A stretch of 64,000 bases of DNA from Paenibacillus sp. Its GTDB lineage: Bacteria; Bacillota; Bacilli; Paenibacillales; YIM-B00363. The notes under the pieces were generated by a model. That model worked only from the letters and a program-made list of their open reading frames with translations, searched no databases and was not told the origin of the DNA. How positions within the stretch are numbered: position 1 is the first letter of the stretch; each line of letters starts with the position of its first letter. The position numbers were made by a program, and so were the translations under genes. The stretch covers positions 62,001 through 126,000 of the forward strand of contig NZ_JAPSKE010000013.1 of the NCBI RefSeq assembly GCF_031177825.1, read 5' to 3'. Below are positions 34,293-44,642 of this stretch, in pieces.

Positions 34293-35834
34293 ATGTACTC
34301 CATACTGTTGGTAGACGACGAGAAGCTGGAGCTGGAGACGTTGGAGCGGTACGTCGACTGGAACGCGATGGACATCTCCGTCGCGGGGACGGCCGCGAAC
34401 GGCAAGGAGGCGCTCCAAGCGCTCGAGTCGTGCCGTCCCGATATCGTGCTGACCGACGTCCGCATGCCGATCATGGACGGCTTGGAATTCGCGCGCCGCG
34501 CCAGGCAACTGCGGAAGCAAGTCAAGATCGTATTCCTTAGCGGACATAACGAGTTTCAATATATTAAAGCGGCGCTGAACGTCGAGGCGGCCGGGTATCT
34601 GCTGAAGCCGATCGATCTCGAGGAACTCGAGGCGCTGATGGAGCGCGTGAAGCGCAAGTGCGAGGAGGACCGTCTCGCGGCGCAGGGCGAGGATTGGGCG
34701 GCGGAGAAGCTGCTGCTGCAGATGATCCGCGAGTCGGATCCGGCGCGGCTCAAGGAGAGAGCCGAGCAGCTGGCGATGCTGGCGAGCGGCTTGTCGGCCG
34801 GCGCCGAGCTGCTGACCGCGGCCGTGACGATCGACGCCGACGGCGGTACGGCGCCTCCGCCCGAATGGCTGCGGACGCTGCAGACCGAGCTGCAGGCGTC
34901 CTTCGCCAGATCGATCGTCGCGGAGCTCGCGCCGGGCGCGTACGCCGTCGCGTCGCAGGCGAAGCCCGGCATGCGCCTCGAAGCCGACCGCGCCTATTGG
35001 GAGGCGCTTAGGCGGCGGCTCGAGCCGCTCGCGGGCGACGGAGCGGCGCTCACCATCGGGCTCGGCGCGGTCGGACGCGGCATCGAACGGCTCCCGGAGT
35101 CGTATCGAACGGCCAAGCTCGCCAACGAGTACAAGTTCTATCTGGAGCCCGGCCGCGTCATCGTACCGGAAGACTGCGGTCCGCTCGCGCCGCTCGAGGC
35201 GGACGTCGAAGCGTACGCCGCCGAGCTGGTCGGGGCGGTCCGCCGCGGCGAGACGCCCGCGGCGGCGCCGCTGTTCGCTCTGCTGAGGGATCGGCGGATT
35301 CGACGCAACGAGGCGGGGCACGCCGCGATTCGGCTGCTGACCGCCGTCGAGCATGAATTTTCCGCGTTACTCGCCGGCGGTGACCAGGAGCTGCTGTTCG
35401 CCGACCATTGGAAGGAGCTGTCCGCTCTTACGTCGCTCGGCCGAATCGAGACGTACGTGCTCCGCTACGCGGAACGGGTCGCCTCGCTCATCAAGGAGCG
35501 CGATGCCGACCGCAGCCGGCAGGTCGCGGACCGGATCGTCCGGCTCATCGGCGAACGGTACCACCTTCCGCTGACCGTGGACGACATCGCGAAGGAAATT
35601 TATTTGTCTCCGAACTACATTCGGACATTATTCAAGGAGAAGACGGGCGAGACGATTCACGAATATTTGACCCGCATCCGGATGGGGCGCGCGGCCGAGC
35701 TGCTCAAGGATAAGTCGCTGAAGGTGCACGAGGTGTCCCATGCGGTCGGCTACGAGAACGTCTCGTATTTCTGCTCCGTTTTTTATAAACATAAGGGAAG
35801 CACGCCGAACGAGTACCGGAAGGCGTACACTTGA
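34293..35834 (+). CDS. Response regulator with AraC output domain (YesN type)
   Basis: A 513-residue regulator. The receiver domain spans residues 1-120 with phospho-acceptor Asp55 (IVLTDVRMPIMDG) and acidic pocket DDE at 8-10. A variable middle region of about 250 residues follows. The last 100 residues are an AraC double helix-turn-helix (TVDDIAKEIYLSPNYIRTLF, VHEVSHAVGYENVSYFCSVF). It is followed by its kinase after 22 bp and diverges from the sugar permease operon. YesN-type regulators normally activate the adjacent transport operon on extracellular sugar sensing. Confidence 0.95.
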   Translation: MYSILLVDDEKLELETLERYVDWNAMDISVAGTAANGKEALQALESCRPDIVLTDVRMPIMDGLEFARRARQLRKQVKIVFLSGHNEFQYIKAALNVEAAGYLLKPIDLEELEALMERVKRKCEEDRLAAQGEDWAAEKLLLQMIRESDPARLKERAEQLAMLASGLSAGAELLTAAVTIDADGGTAPPPEWLRTLQTELQASFARSIVAELAPGAYAVASQAKPGMRLEADRAYWEALRRRLEPLAGDGAALTIGLGAVGRGIERLPESYRTAKLANEYKFYLEPGRVIVPEDCGPLAPLEADVEAYAAELVGAVRRGETPAAAPLFALLRDRRIRRNEAGHAAIRLLTAVEHEFSALLAGGDQELLFADHWKELSALTSLGRIETYVLRYAERVASLIKERDADRSRQVADRIVRLIGERYHLPLTVDDIAKEIYLSPNYIRTLFKEKTGETIHEYLTRIRMGRAAELLKDKSLKVHEVSHAVGYENVSYFCSVFYKHKGSTPNEYRKAYT

Positions 35835-35856
35835 ACCTAGACCGGAGTGAATGCCC

Positions 35857-37617
35857 ATGACGCCGATCTCGGCCGCGCGGCGCCTCGTCGCGAGCGCGGC
35901 CAACCTGAAGCTGCGCGGCAAGCTGTTCGTCGTCTTCCTGTTCGCGTCGATTTTGCCGTTGCTGTTCTTCGTCTACTATTCGCACGCGACGCTCCGCGAC
36001 GAGCTGACGAACCAGCAGTATGCGAACACGGCGGCGACCATCTCGCAGATCAATTCCAACCTCGAGAGCAAGCTGGACGCCTACGGCAAAATTTCGACGA
36101 CGCTGTACCTCGACGACACGCTGCGCGCGTACTTGTCGCAGGATTACTCGGGCGACACGAGCCGGTTCGTCGACGCGTACGGCTATTTCAACAATACGAT
36201 CAACAACGTGCTGACGACGAATCCGGACATCCATGCGCTGACGCTCTACGTGACGAACCAGACGATCCCGCTCGATCATATTTACATCCGGCGGCTGGAC
36301 GAAACCTTCATGCGATCGCCCGAATACGAGGCGGTGAAGAACACGTACGGCAATATCCGGTTTTTGTCCAAGCGGCCGCGGCCGGACGCTCCGGCGACGC
36401 TGACGCTGACCCGGCTGCTCAATTCCGACAGCCTCAACTTTCCGTACGGCGTTCTGACGATGGATATTTTGGAGTCGGACATTTACTCGCTGATGGCCAA
36501 GGAGTCGGACGACAAGTCGATCTTCGTCGTCGACCGGGGCGGCGCGATCTTATCCGCGAAGGATAAGAGCATGCTCGGCGCTCGGCTCGATTCGTTCGTG
36601 GAGGACGGCTTCCAAGACGGCCGGGAAGGCAAGTACGACGGCACTTACGACGGCGAAAAGGTGTTCGTCGTCTACCGCACGACGTCCTACGGCTGGAAGA
36701 CGGTAGTGCTCATCCCGTACCGCAACTTCATCGAGAACGCGCACGACGCCACGCGCCGCATTCTGCTCTTCGCGATCGGGAGCATCCTGCTGGCGACCTT
36801 GCTCATCTACGTGACCGCGCGGCTCATCACGAAGCGGGTGGAGCTCTTGCTCCGCATGATCCGCAAGGTGGAGCGCGAAGAGTTCGACGTCCGCGTCGAC
36901 GCGCTCGGACGCGACGAGATCGGGCAGCTCGGCATCGCGTTCCGGAGCATGGCGAACCGGCTGGACAACCTGATCACGGAAGTGTATAAGAAGGAGATCG
37001 ACAAGAAGGAAGCGGAGATGAACGTGCTGCAAGCCCAAATCAATCCGCACTTCCTCTACAACACGTTGGCGTCGATCTCTTCCCTCGCGCTGCGCAACGC
37101 GGATCCCCGGATGAACCGGATGGTGTCCGATCTGGCGAAGTTTTACCGCATCTCGCTGAACAAGGGGAAGAACGTCATCTCCGTCAGCGAAGAGCTGACG
37201 TTGACGAAGTATTACGTCGCGATTCAACGAATCCGGTTCGAGGGATTGCTGCGGATGCATTACGATATCGACGAGAGCGTGCATCCGTTCCCGATTCCGA
37301 AGCTGACGCTGCAGCCGTTCGTGGAAAATTGCATCAACCACGCGATTTGGGACGACCGCCGCGGCATCAATATCATCATCCGGGCGCGCCGCGAGGGAGG
37401 GGATATCGCGCTGATGGTCATCGACGACGGAGCCGGCTTCCGCCAGACGACGAACGCCTCCGATGCCGACGCCTCGGAGACGGGTCGGGTCGCGTCCGGC
37501 TACGGCATCGCCAACGTCGACAAGCGCATGAAGCTGATGTACGGCCCCTCGTACGGCGTCACCTTGTTCAGCAGGCCCGGCATCGGAACGTCCGTGCGGA
37601 TCCGCATTCCAGGGTAA
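35857..37617 (+). CDS. Sensor histidine kinase (YesM type)
   Basis: A 586-residue membrane kinase from ATG 35857 (GGAG 9 bp upstream; ATG 35851 is too close). A first membrane helix at about 20-42 and a second near residue 300 bracket an extracellular Cache-like sensor. A HAMP segment and the YesM-family phospho-acceptor motif AQINPHFLYNTLASIS follow, then a HATPase domain with a FVENCINHAIWD N-box and VIDDGAGF G1 box. It forms the pair with the preceding response regulator. The extracellular sensor likely reports substrate or substrate-loaded binding protein. Confidence 0.95.
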   Translation: MTPISAARRLVASAANLKLRGKLFVVFLFASILPLLFFVYYSHATLRDELTNQQYANTAATISQINSNLESKLDAYGKISTTLYLDDTLRAYLSQDYSGDTSRFVDAYGYFNNTINNVLTTNPDIHALTLYVTNQTIPLDHIYIRRLDETFMRSPEYEAVKNTYGNIRFLSKRPRPDAPATLTLTRLLNSDSLNFPYGVLTMDILESDIYSLMAKESDDKSIFVVDRGGAILSAKDKSMLGARLDSFVEDGFQDGREGKYDGTYDGEKVFVVYRTTSYGWKTVVLIPYRNFIENAHDATRRILLFAIGSILLATLLIYVTARLITKRVELLLRMIRKVEREEFDVRVDALGRDEIGQLGIAFRSMANRLDNLITEVYKKEIDKKEAEMNVLQAQINPHFLYNTLASISSLALRNADPRMNRMVSDLAKFYRISLNKGKNVISVSEELTLTKYYVAIQRIRFEGLLRMHYDIDESVHPFPIPKLTLQPFVENCINHAIWDDRRGINIIIRARREGGDIALMVIDDGAGFRQTTNASDADASETGRVASGYGIANVDKRMKLMYGPSYGVTLFSRPGIGTSVRIRIPG

Positions 37618-37637
37618 CGTACCGCTTTCGACGCAAC

Positions 37638-37677
37638 AGGCCTGCCGACCGCATACGGGGTATGCGGCGGCAGGCCT
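37638..37677. terminator. Bidirectional terminator hairpin
   Basis: A 10-bp outer stem (37638-37647 with 37668-37677) and a 7-bp inner stem (37649-37655 with 37661-37667) are separated by a mismatch, between the convergent kinase and secreted glycosidase genes. T-runs are short. Confidence 0.75.
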
Positions 37678-37683
37678 CTTCGC

Positions 37684-40600
37684 TTATTCCTTCGTTTCGA
37701 TGACGAGCAGCTTCGACTGTCCGCCCTTCAGATCGATCGTCAGCTTCCCGTCCGTTACAAGATGCTGTTCCTGCGTCCACAGATCGATCGCGATCGTCCC
37801 GCTTGCGGGAATGTCGGCCCGCGCCAGCTCGATCGTCTTCGTCGCGGGATCGTTCGAGTAGTTGAATACGGCGATGGAATGCCGCTTCTTCTTCGACAGC
37901 GCGAACGCGTCGGCGGCCGCCGTTCCGGTATCCCCCTCGATCGGACGGAACGCTTCGCCCTCGAGCGCCACCTCGTTCACGCGCTCGTTCGTCAGCAGTT
38001 CTCTCATGTACTGCTGCGCGACGGGGTCGGCTACGTCGTCGGAGCCGAGGAACACCGTGCCCGAGATCGCCGCCGCGTTCACTCGAGACTGCGCGGCCTC
38101 GAAGGAGCCCCCTTTGGCGAGCGTCATATAGTCGGGATCCGTGTACGTATAGATCGTGCCGTTCTGCCACCAGCCGTACGTCAGGTTGTTCAGCTGGTAC
38201 TCCGTCTTGGCGAGCGTCCCGTCGACGTCGCAGGAGATGCGTCTCGCGTGCGCGTATTGGCTCGGGAACAACGGCGCGATCGACGCGCTGATGAACATGC
38301 GCCCGTCGAGCGCCTCGTTGATGTGCGCCATCCCTTGGTTGTACGCTTCGATTCCCGTCTCCACGTTCGGGTCGTAATGCGCCCCTTCGAAGGAGCCGTG
38401 GCTGAGGAAGTCGATCTTGATGTATTCGAAGCCGTAGTCGAGGAATCGCTTGAAGTAATAGTCGATTCGCTGCTTCGCGCCCGGATGCGTCGGATCGACG
38501 GCGTAGGCGCCGTCCACCTTGGGCAGCGGGTTGCCGTCCGGATCGCGCAAAATAATATCCCCGTACGTATACTGTCCGTCCGTCCCTTCGACCGGCTGCT
38601 CCATATTGTCGCCCCAATAGACGAACGGGCCGTAGTAGATGCCAGCCTTCTGGCCGTTGTTCCGAATGACGGAGACGACGTCCTTCAGCTGCCGATCGGT
38701 CAGATTATCCCAATACGAATCCAAGTTAATGTAGACGTTGCCCTTGTTGGAGAAGCCTTCCTCCTGAAGGTTGTTCTTGTAAAAGTCCGACACGGCGACC
38801 ACCTTGTCGTAGCTGAGCTTGCTGTCGTACGCGCCCCAGCTGTTCCAGCCGACCGGCACGCCCTTCGGCACGCCGCGCTCGAACTTCAATGGCGCGGCCA
38901 CCGCCGCGTTCGCCCGCCCGTACGATTCGAGTCCGTCGCGGTAGTCGTCGTAGAAGCCGACGAACATCTGCGGCGACGTCACCGTCGTCCCCGACACTTC
39001 GCCGTGCGGCAGCGAATCGTGCGTGGACGCCTGCGACGCGAAGCCGCCGTACACCTTCAGTTTGTCGAGACGGTCGTTCGAGCCGCTCCAAGCGATACCC
39101 GTTTTCCAAAGGTCGTGCGTGACCGATCCGACGACGAGACCGTCGCGGCTCTCGTTGTCGTAGACGGCCGTTACTTCCGAGCTGATATAGTTGTTCGTAT
39201 TCAGGCTCGTATTGATCGTGCGCGCCTGGTATCGGGACCACATATCGTTGTCGAACGGCGTAACCAGCACCCGATTGTCGCCGTACGCCCCGATATCGAC
39301 CCCGCCCTTGGCGTTCAGGACGATCGGAGCCATCTCGTTCGTGCGCAGCTCGGCTGCGCCGGCGACCGACTGGCTCGCGAGGAAGTACGGCAGACCGTCG
39401 TAGATTTGATAAATTTGCTTCATGACGGGAAAGCCCTCTTGCCGGTTCTCGATCGCGAAACGGATGCCCTTGCCGTGTCCGTCCTTGATCCGCTCCACGT
39501 CGCTCAACGAGAACGCGTGCTCCTCGTAATCGCGGCTCTCCAGCAGCCCGTCCAGACGCACGGTGCTGAACACGCCTTTCGCGACCGTTCTCCCGTTCCA
39601 CGCGTACGCCGCCAATCCGGACTCCGTATTGTACAAAATCCTATAGACGCCGTTCGTCGCCTGCAGGCCGCGCTCATAGGTTTCTACCACAATGGTGCCG
39701 AACGTCGCCGATTCCAGCTTCGCCCCCATCTCGCCGATGCCATCGACGGCTCCCGGATCTTCGCCCGGCGCTTCGACGGCGACGACCTCCAGCTTGTCGA
39801 TGTCGGGCGACCATCCGCCGTTATCGTCCAACGTCACGACGTTCGCGCCCGCCCGCAGCTCCGCTTCGATCGAGAACGTTCCTACCGTATCCCAATCCGC
39901 CGTCGCCGGCGGCGTGTACGTCTCTTCCGCGCCTTCGTTCACCGTCACCGCGATCGGACGCGGATCGCCGGAAATGTAGGACAGCTTCAACAGGTAGACG
40001 CCGTCCGTCGGCGCGGCGACGCCGTTGAAGCGCAAGGAGGAGCCTCCCCATAGATCTCCGACCTTGCTGCCGCCCGAGCAGCCGCTCGACGCTTTGCACG
40101 CGCGGACGCCGGCATTCCCGGTTAACGTATTGACGGGATCCTCCGCTTCGTAGACATCGCCGGACGGCTCGCCCGGCGGCTCCTCGCCGGGATCCGTACC
40201 CGGCTCCCGGCTCCATTCCAGATCGATTCGATCGATATCCGGCGCGTAGCCTCCCCCGTCGTCGAACAGAATGCTATTCGCGCCCTGCGCCAGCTCGATC
40301 TCGAGCTCGTACGATCCGAGGGTGCTCCAGCTCCCTGTGGACGGCAGATCGAACCGGTCGCCCGGCGCGCCGTTCGCGCCGATCGCGACCGACCGCGGAT
40401 CGCCCGAAATATAACGCACGGTCATCGTATAAATTCCCGCTTCCGGTACGACGACATCCTGGAAGCGGAGGGTGGAGCCGCCCCACAGATTGCCGACGAT
40501 CCGGCCTCCGGAGCATCCCGCGGCCGGATCGCAGTCGTTCACCGTCGCTTTGCCGGTCAATGCGTTCGCCTCCGCCTCCGCTTCGAACGTCAACGCGACC

Positions 40601-40707
40601 GATTCGTCCTCCGCGACGGCGGCCGGCGCGCGCGCCGTCAGCTGCAGCAAGAGGACGGCGGCGAGCAGCCCGTGCAGCCACCTGTTCCTAAAAATAGCTC
40701 TTATCAT
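37684..40707 (-). CDS. Secreted alpha-galactosidase-like enzyme with two CBM35-like modules
   Basis: A 1007-residue secreted protein. The start ATG 40707 has GGAGGAG directly upstream; longer frames lack an RBS. After an N-terminal signal peptide (WLHGLLAAVLLLQL) come two repeated carbohydrate-binding modules of about 130 residues each, sharing C-x-S/A-G-CSGG, a GNLWGGS/GDLWGGS block, and YISGDPR. A catalytic clan GH-D domain follows, with VPVGWNSWGAY, the nucleophile Asp in YIKIDFLSHG and the acid/base Asp in RRISCDVDG. No cell-wall anchor is visible. It would release galactose-type branches outside the cell, feeding the neighbouring importer and intracellular paralogue. Confidence 0.9.
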   Translation of the reverse strand: MIRAIFRNRWLHGLLAAVLLLQLTARAPAAVAEDESVALTFEAEAEANALTGKATVNDCDPAAGCSGGRIVGNLWGGSTLRFQDVVVPEAGIYTMTVRYISGDPRSVAIGANGAPGDRFDLPSTGSWSTLGSYELEIELAQGANSILFDDGGGYAPDIDRIDLEWSREPGTDPGEEPPGEPSGDVYEAEDPVNTLTGNAGVRACKASSGCSGGSKVGDLWGGSSLRFNGVAAPTDGVYLLKLSYISGDPRPIAVTVNEGAEETYTPPATADWDTVGTFSIEAELRAGANVVTLDDNGGWSPDIDKLEVVAVEAPGEDPGAVDGIGEMGAKLESATFGTIVVETYERGLQATNGVYRILYNTESGLAAYAWNGRTVAKGVFSTVRLDGLLESRDYEEHAFSLSDVERIKDGHGKGIRFAIENRQEGFPVMKQIYQIYDGLPYFLASQSVAGAAELRTNEMAPIVLNAKGGVDIGAYGDNRVLVTPFDNDMWSRYQARTINTSLNTNNYISSEVTAVYDNESRDGLVVGSVTHDLWKTGIAWSGSNDRLDKLKVYGGFASQASTHDSLPHGEVSGTTVTSPQMFVGFYDDYRDGLESYGRANAAVAAPLKFERGVPKGVPVGWNSWGAYDSKLSYDKVVAVSDFYKNNLQEEGFSNKGNVYINLDSYWDNLTDRQLKDVVSVIRNNGQKAGIYYGPFVYWGDNMEQPVEGTDGQYTYGDIILRDPDGNPLPKVDGAYAVDPTHPGAKQRIDYYFKRFLDYGFEYIKIDFLSHGSFEGAHYDPNVETGIEAYNQGMAHINEALDGRMFISASIAPLFPSQYAHARRISCDVDGTLAKTEYQLNNLTYGWWQNGTIYTYTDPDYMTLAKGGSFEAAQSRVNAAAISGTVFLGSDDVADPVAQQYMRELLTNERVNEVALEGEAFRPIEGDTGTAAADAFALSKKKRHSIAVFNYSNDPATKTIELARADIPASGTIAIDLWTQEQHLVTDGKLTIDLKGGQSKLLVIETKE

Positions 40708-40829
40708 AGTCTCCTCCTTAAGGGATAGTCTGGCATTGCGCCTGCCCTCCTCAAGTGTATAAGTCGGAAGGAGCTCCCTTCTATCCAAGAAAGTTACGAT
40801 TCGTACCCCAAAGCTTCGGACTTCCGGCA

Positions 40830-40866
40830 GAAAACGACGAAAGCCCGCGCCATCCCGGCACGAGCC
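40830..40866 (-). terminator. Terminator of the uronate operon
   Basis: A 10-bp stem with G-T pairs (40842-40851 with 40857-40866) is followed on the minus strand by TTTCGTCGTTTTC, shortly after the GH67 stop. It separates the operon from the secreted glycosidase gene on the same strand. Confidence 0.65.
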
Positions 40867-40880
40867 CCGCAAATGCTTGA

Positions 40881-42938
40881 TTAATAGATTTTCCGACCGC
40901 GCGCGTCCGGAATCCCCGACTTCCTGTAGAAGTACGTGTTAATCTGATCCCGCCACTCCTTGGCGTGCTCCGCCTGATGAACGAATCGTTCGCGCGCCTC
41001 CCGGAACGTCGCTTCCGGGACGGCGCCTTGCAGCGTATCCCACTGCGCGAGCAGCTCGGCCGCGCGGTCCGCTCCTTCGAAATGCGTATCGTAAATATGC
41101 TGAATGACCGTCTTGCCCGACGCAAGCGGATGCGTATACGGCACATGATGGAAAAATAAGAGCAGCTCGTCGGGACACTCCGTCAGCGATTCGTATCGGT
41201 CGGATTGCGGCGAGCGGTACTGGCTCGTATACCCCGAGCCGGAAGCGACCGTGCGATCCACGCCGATCCCCCGGCAATCCGCGAAATGATACGTTCCCCA
41301 CTTCGCGTATTCGTACCCGTCCACGTTCGGACCGTAATGGTGGTTCGGGTTCACCATCCATCCGACGCCGAGCGGCGCCGTGTAAGATTCGTAAATGTTC
41401 CAGGACTGGAGCAGCATGTCGAGAACGACCTCCATCACCCGCGGGTCGCCGCCGAAGGTCATGCGGATCCATTCGCGCGCGATGTCGTCCGCCGCGGCGC
41501 GGGGACTCCAGGCCAGTCTGCCGAAGCCGTAGAGGTTCGCCTGCGCCAGCGGATGTCCGGTCCAATTCGGGTCGTCCCCGATATTGGACACGGCCGCCAT
41601 CCCGCCGAGCGGCCGATCGAACAGCGCCCCGCTCGCCGCCTCGCTTGCGAGGGAGCCTTCGCCCCGAGCGTACGTGTCGAAGTCGAGCGCTTCCTTCCAT
41701 TGCGGGACGAGGTAACATAAGTGCCGCTGCTGCCCGGTATACTCCTGCGTAATTTGCAGCTCCATCAGTTGATTCGTGTTCGTCATGCCGCCGATTAGCG
41801 GCGATACCGGCTCGCGGACTTGGAAATCCATCGGTCCGTTCTTGATCTGCAGCACGACGTTGTCCCGGAACCGACCGTCCAACGGCTTGAAGTGATCGTA
41901 GGCGGCGCGGGCTCGGTCCGTCTTTCGGTCTCGCCAATCCTGCAGGCAGTTATAGACGAAGCAGCGCCAGACGACGATCCCGCCGTGCGGCGCGAGCGCG
42001 TCGGCCAGCATGTTCGCTCCGTCCGCATGATTCCTGCCGTAGGTGAACGGCCCCGGCCGGAATTCCGAATCCGCCTTGACCACGAAGCCGCCGAAATCCG
42101 GAACGTACCGGTAGATCGTCTCGGCTCGGTCCGCCCACCAATTCGCGACCTCCGAATCGAGCGGATCCGCGGTGGCAAGACCCCCGAGCTCGATGGGCGC
42201 GGCATAATTGACGCTCAGGAACAGCCGAACGCCGTACGATCGGAAGACGTCCGCGACGCGCGCCGCGTCCGGGAGGAAGTCTTCCGCTATCAGCCGCGTC
42301 TCCGTCTTGTGCACGTTCACGTTATTGATCGAGACGGCGTTAAGGCCGACGGACGCAAGCAGCCGCGCATAGTCCCGGATCCGGGACAAGTCTTCGATGA
42401 ACCGACCGTCTCGGAAGAAGATCGATCGACCCGCGTACCCGCGCTCGACGCTTCCGTCCATATTGTCCCAATGGTTGATCATCCGCAGCCGATTCGCGGG
42501 GCCGTCGGTCACGTCCAAGCGTTCGATCGACGCTCCGGTCCGGAGCAGCTTCAGGAAGCGGAACGCCGCATACAACACGCCTCGCTCCGTATTCGCGGCC
42601 AGCACGATCGGACCGCCGACCGATCGACGAATCACGTAGCCTTCCTCGCCGAGCCGACCGCCGTCCGCCCCTAGGCTCTTCGCATCGAGCCGGGGATCGC
42701 TGCCGAGCGTCCCCGCCACGATCGAAGCGTCCTCGGCGGACGCCGACGCCGGCGCCGTCCCGAGCAACGCGCGCAGTCCGTCGGTCAGCTCTCGCCGCGC
42801 GGCATCCAGCACCGCCGAAGCGTCCGTCATGGCGATGGAGGCGCAAGCGCGCAAATACGACTGCCGCAGCGGGTCGTCTTCGACCGCGCGGTATCGGAGC
42901 CAGCAAGCATACGCTTCCTCATACGTTTGGTCTTGCAT
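40881..42938 (-). CDS. aguA: Alpha-glucuronidase, GH67
   Basis: A 685-residue intracellular GH67 enzyme that removes (4-O-methyl)-glucuronic acid from the non-reducing terminal xylose of aldouronic acids. The catalytic-acid motif is [11 protein letters not shown] (Glu), followed by the typical VVWRCFVYN. The catalytic base pair is the Asp in NGPMDFQ and the Glu in [13 protein letters not shown]. Full family length, no signal peptide. The start at ATG 42938 follows GGGAGGACG; the open frame further upstream overlaps the Nif3-like gene and lacks an RBS. It is the last gene of the GntR-UxuA-UxuB-Nif3-GH67 operon. Confidence 0.96.
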   Translation of the reverse strand: MQDQTYEEAYACWLRYRAVEDDPLRQSYLRACASIAMTDASAVLDAARRELTDGLRALLGTAPASASAEDASIVAGTLGSDPRLDAKSLGADGGRLGEEGYVIRRSVGGPIVLAANTERGVLYAAFRFLKLLRTGASIERLDVTDGPANRLRMINHWDNMDGSVERGYAGRSIFFRDGRFIEDLSRIRDYARLLASVGLNAVSINNVNVHKTETRLIAEDFLPDAARVADVFRSYGVRLFLSVNYAAPIELGGLATADPLDSEVANWWADRAETIYRYVPDFGGFVVKADSEFRPGPFTYGRNHADGANMLADALAPHGGIVVWRCFVYNCLQDWRDRKTDRARAAYDHFKPLDGRFRDNVVLQIKNGPMDFQVREPVSPLIGGMTNTNQLMELQITQEYTGQQRHLCYLVPQWKEALDFDTYARGEGSLASEAASGALFDRPLGGMAAVSNIGDDPNWTGHPLAQANLYGFGRLAWSPRAAADDIAREWIRMTFGGDPRVMEVVLDMLLQSWNIYESYTAPLGVGWMVNPNHHYGPNVDGYEYAKWGTYHFADCRGIGVDRTVASGSGYTSQYRSPQSDRYESLTECPDELLLFFHHVPYTHPLASGKTVIQHIYDTHFEGADRAAELLAQWDTLQGAVPEATFREARERFVHQAEHAKEWRDQINTYFYRKSGIPDARGRKIY

Positions 42939-42970
42939 GCAAGATCGTCCTCCCGGGAACCTATGATTTG

Positions 42971-43780
42971 CTACAACAGTTGAAGCGTCTGCCGGCCGGA
43001 GGCGAAGCGAACCGGCACGTCGGGGCAAGCCGCTTGCAGCCGCGCCGCCAGCCGCCGCATGCCCGGCTCCTCGCTCGCCGCGTGACCGATAAGGAGGAAC
43101 GCCTTCTTCCTGCCTTGATGCAGCGCGTCGCTTACGTACTCCGGCGTCTCCCATTCGGGCCCTTCGCCGGCGACGACGGCGTCGACCTCGCGGAGCAGAG
43201 GGATCGCCGCGGCGCCGCCGCCCCGGTATCCGACCGTCACGCCGATCCGGGCGCAAGGGGCGTCCGGGTCGCCGGCGACGCGGACATAGGGGAGGCTAAG
43301 CTTTTCCTTCAGCAACGCCGCAAGCGAACGAAGTTCGAAGGGCGGGAGCCGGACGATGCTGGCTTCCGGTCGAATGTCCTCGACGCAGGACTCCCATCCG
43401 AGCGCCTCGACGAGACCCGCCGCGATCTCGTCCGGCCGGCGACGATGCATGCCGTCGTGATACCGGTACACGACGAGCCCCGCGCCGGCGATCCAAGCTT
43501 GCTTCGCCGACCATACGGGATCCTCGTCCCGCAGCAAAGACGCGTTGGAATGATGGCTGTAATCGATCCCTTCGTGCGTAATGACCAGATTGGCGCCAAG
43601 GGCGACGGCTTGCTCCAGCACGGCTTGCGAAGCCAGGAACGCGGTGACGACGCCCGTTACGATCGTATTCGGCGCCCCCGCCACGAAGCCGTCGACCGTC
43701 GCCCCGGATCCCGCCCCCGACGACGTCGGCGGCTGCACATACCTCTCGATGAACTGACCTGCCGTTACGGACCGGGACAT
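42971..43780 (-). CDS. Nif3-like dinuclear metal-centre protein (divergent form)
   Basis: A 269-residue member of the Nif3/YbgI (DUF34) family, a group of hexameric dimetal proteins of unclear function. The C-terminal metal motif GHAASEEPG is kept, but the usual N-terminal His-His of the family is here THEGID, with Glu in the second position and an added HH a few residues on. The expected Asp ligand region reads YRYHDGMH. It sits between uxuB (13 bp) and the alpha-glucuronidase (32 bp), so it is co-expressed with uronate catabolism. This suggests a pathway-specific hydrolase or lactonase-like role, which is inference only. Confidence 0.85.
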   Translation of the reverse strand: MSRSVTAGQFIERYVQPPTSSGAGSGATVDGFVAGAPNTIVTGVVTAFLASQAVLEQAVALGANLVITHEGIDYSHHSNASLLRDEDPVWSAKQAWIAGAGLVVYRYHDGMHRRRPDEIAAGLVEALGWESCVEDIRPEASIVRLPPFELRSLAALLKEKLSLPYVRVAGDPDAPCARIGVTVGYRGGGAAAIPLLREVDAVVAGEGPEWETPEYVSDALHQGRKKAFLLIGHAASEEPGMRRLAARLQAACPDVPVRFASGRQTLQLL

Positions 43781-43793
43781 ATCGGCCGCCTCC

Positions 43794-44642
43794 CTACACG
43801 CCGGAATAGGCCATGAAGCCGCCGTCGATCGGGATCGTCACGCCGGTCACGAAGCCCGACTGCTCCGGATCGATCAGCCAGAGGAGGACGCCGAGCAAGT
43901 CTTCCGGCTTGCCGAAGCGCTTCATCGGCGTATGCGCAATGATCTTATGCGCCCGCTCGGTCAGGCCGCCGTCCGGCTCGGTGAGCAGATTCCGGTTTTG
44001 CTCCGTCAAGAAGAAGCCGGGCGCGATCGCGTTCACTCGAATGCCGACGTCCGCCAGGTGAACGGCCAGCCATTGCGTGAAGTTGTCGATTCCCGCTTTC
44101 GCCGCGCTGTAGGCGGGCACCTTGGTCATCGGACTCGGCGCGCTCATGGAAGACATATTGATCACCGTACAGCCTTCCCGTCCGAGCATCCGTCTCGCGA
44201 ACGTCTGCGTAGCGATCAGGGTGCCGAGAATATTTAAGTTGAACACGAAGCTGAATCCTTCCGGACTCAGATCGAAAAAGCTCCGCATCCCCGCTCGCCC
44301 CAAGTCCTCGAGCTTCAGCGTTTCCTTCGTCGTCGTTCCATCCGGATGGTTGCCGCCGGCCCCGTTAATCAAAATATCGCACGGCCCGAACGTCCGGAAC
44401 ACTTCTTCCTCCGCCGCGGCTACGCTGGAGGCGTCCAACACGTCGCAGGCGATCGCCACCGCCTCCCCGCCCGCGGCCCGAATCCGTTCCGCGACGGCGG
44501 CGCCGTTCTCCGCCTTGCGGTTCAGAACGGCCACCTTCGCGCCTTGCCGGCCCAGCTCGACGGCCATGGCGCCGCACAATACGCCGCTGCCGCCGGTGAC
44601 GACCGCGACTTTGCCCTTCAAGCGCTCATTGATCTGCAGCAT
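43794..44642 (-). CDS. uxuB: D-mannonate oxidoreductase / fructuronate reductase (SDR type)
   Basis: A 282-residue short-chain dehydrogenase. The NAD-binding [16 protein letters not shown] motif lies near residues 11-26, the catalytic Ser is in [11 protein letters not shown], and the catalytic Tyr/Lys are in PAYSAAKAG. The insert [14 protein letters not shown] and the C-terminal [15 protein letters not shown] are typical of the SDR UxuB of bacilli. It interconverts fructuronate and mannonate with NAD. The start at ATG 44642 has GGGAGG 10 bp upstream, and the gene overlaps uxuA by 17 bp. Confidence 0.94.
   Translation of the reverse strand: MLQINERLKGKVAVVTGGSGVLCGAMAVELGRQGAKVAVLNRKAENGAAVAERIRAAGGEAVAIACDVLDASSVAAAEEEVFRTFGPCDILINGAGGNHPDGTTTKETLKLEDLGRAGMRSFFDLSPEGFSFVFNLNILGTLIATQTFARRMLGREGCTVINMSSMSAPSPMTKVPAYSAAKAGIDNFTQWLAVHLADVGIRVNAIAPGFFLTEQNRNLLTEPDGGLTERAHKIIAHTPMKRFGKPEDLLGVLLWLIDPEQSGFVTGVTIPIDGGFMAYSGV

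Noticed and set aside
37762..40053. Plus-strand open frame of 763 codons opposite the secreted glycosidase
   Set aside because: It is an antisense shadow with Arg/Val/His-rich composition; the minus strand has a signal peptide, CBM modules and catalytic motifs.
42939..43256. Upstream extension of the GH67 frame
   Set aside because: It overlaps the Nif3-like gene, lacks an RBS, and GH67 proteins have the length given by ATG 42938.
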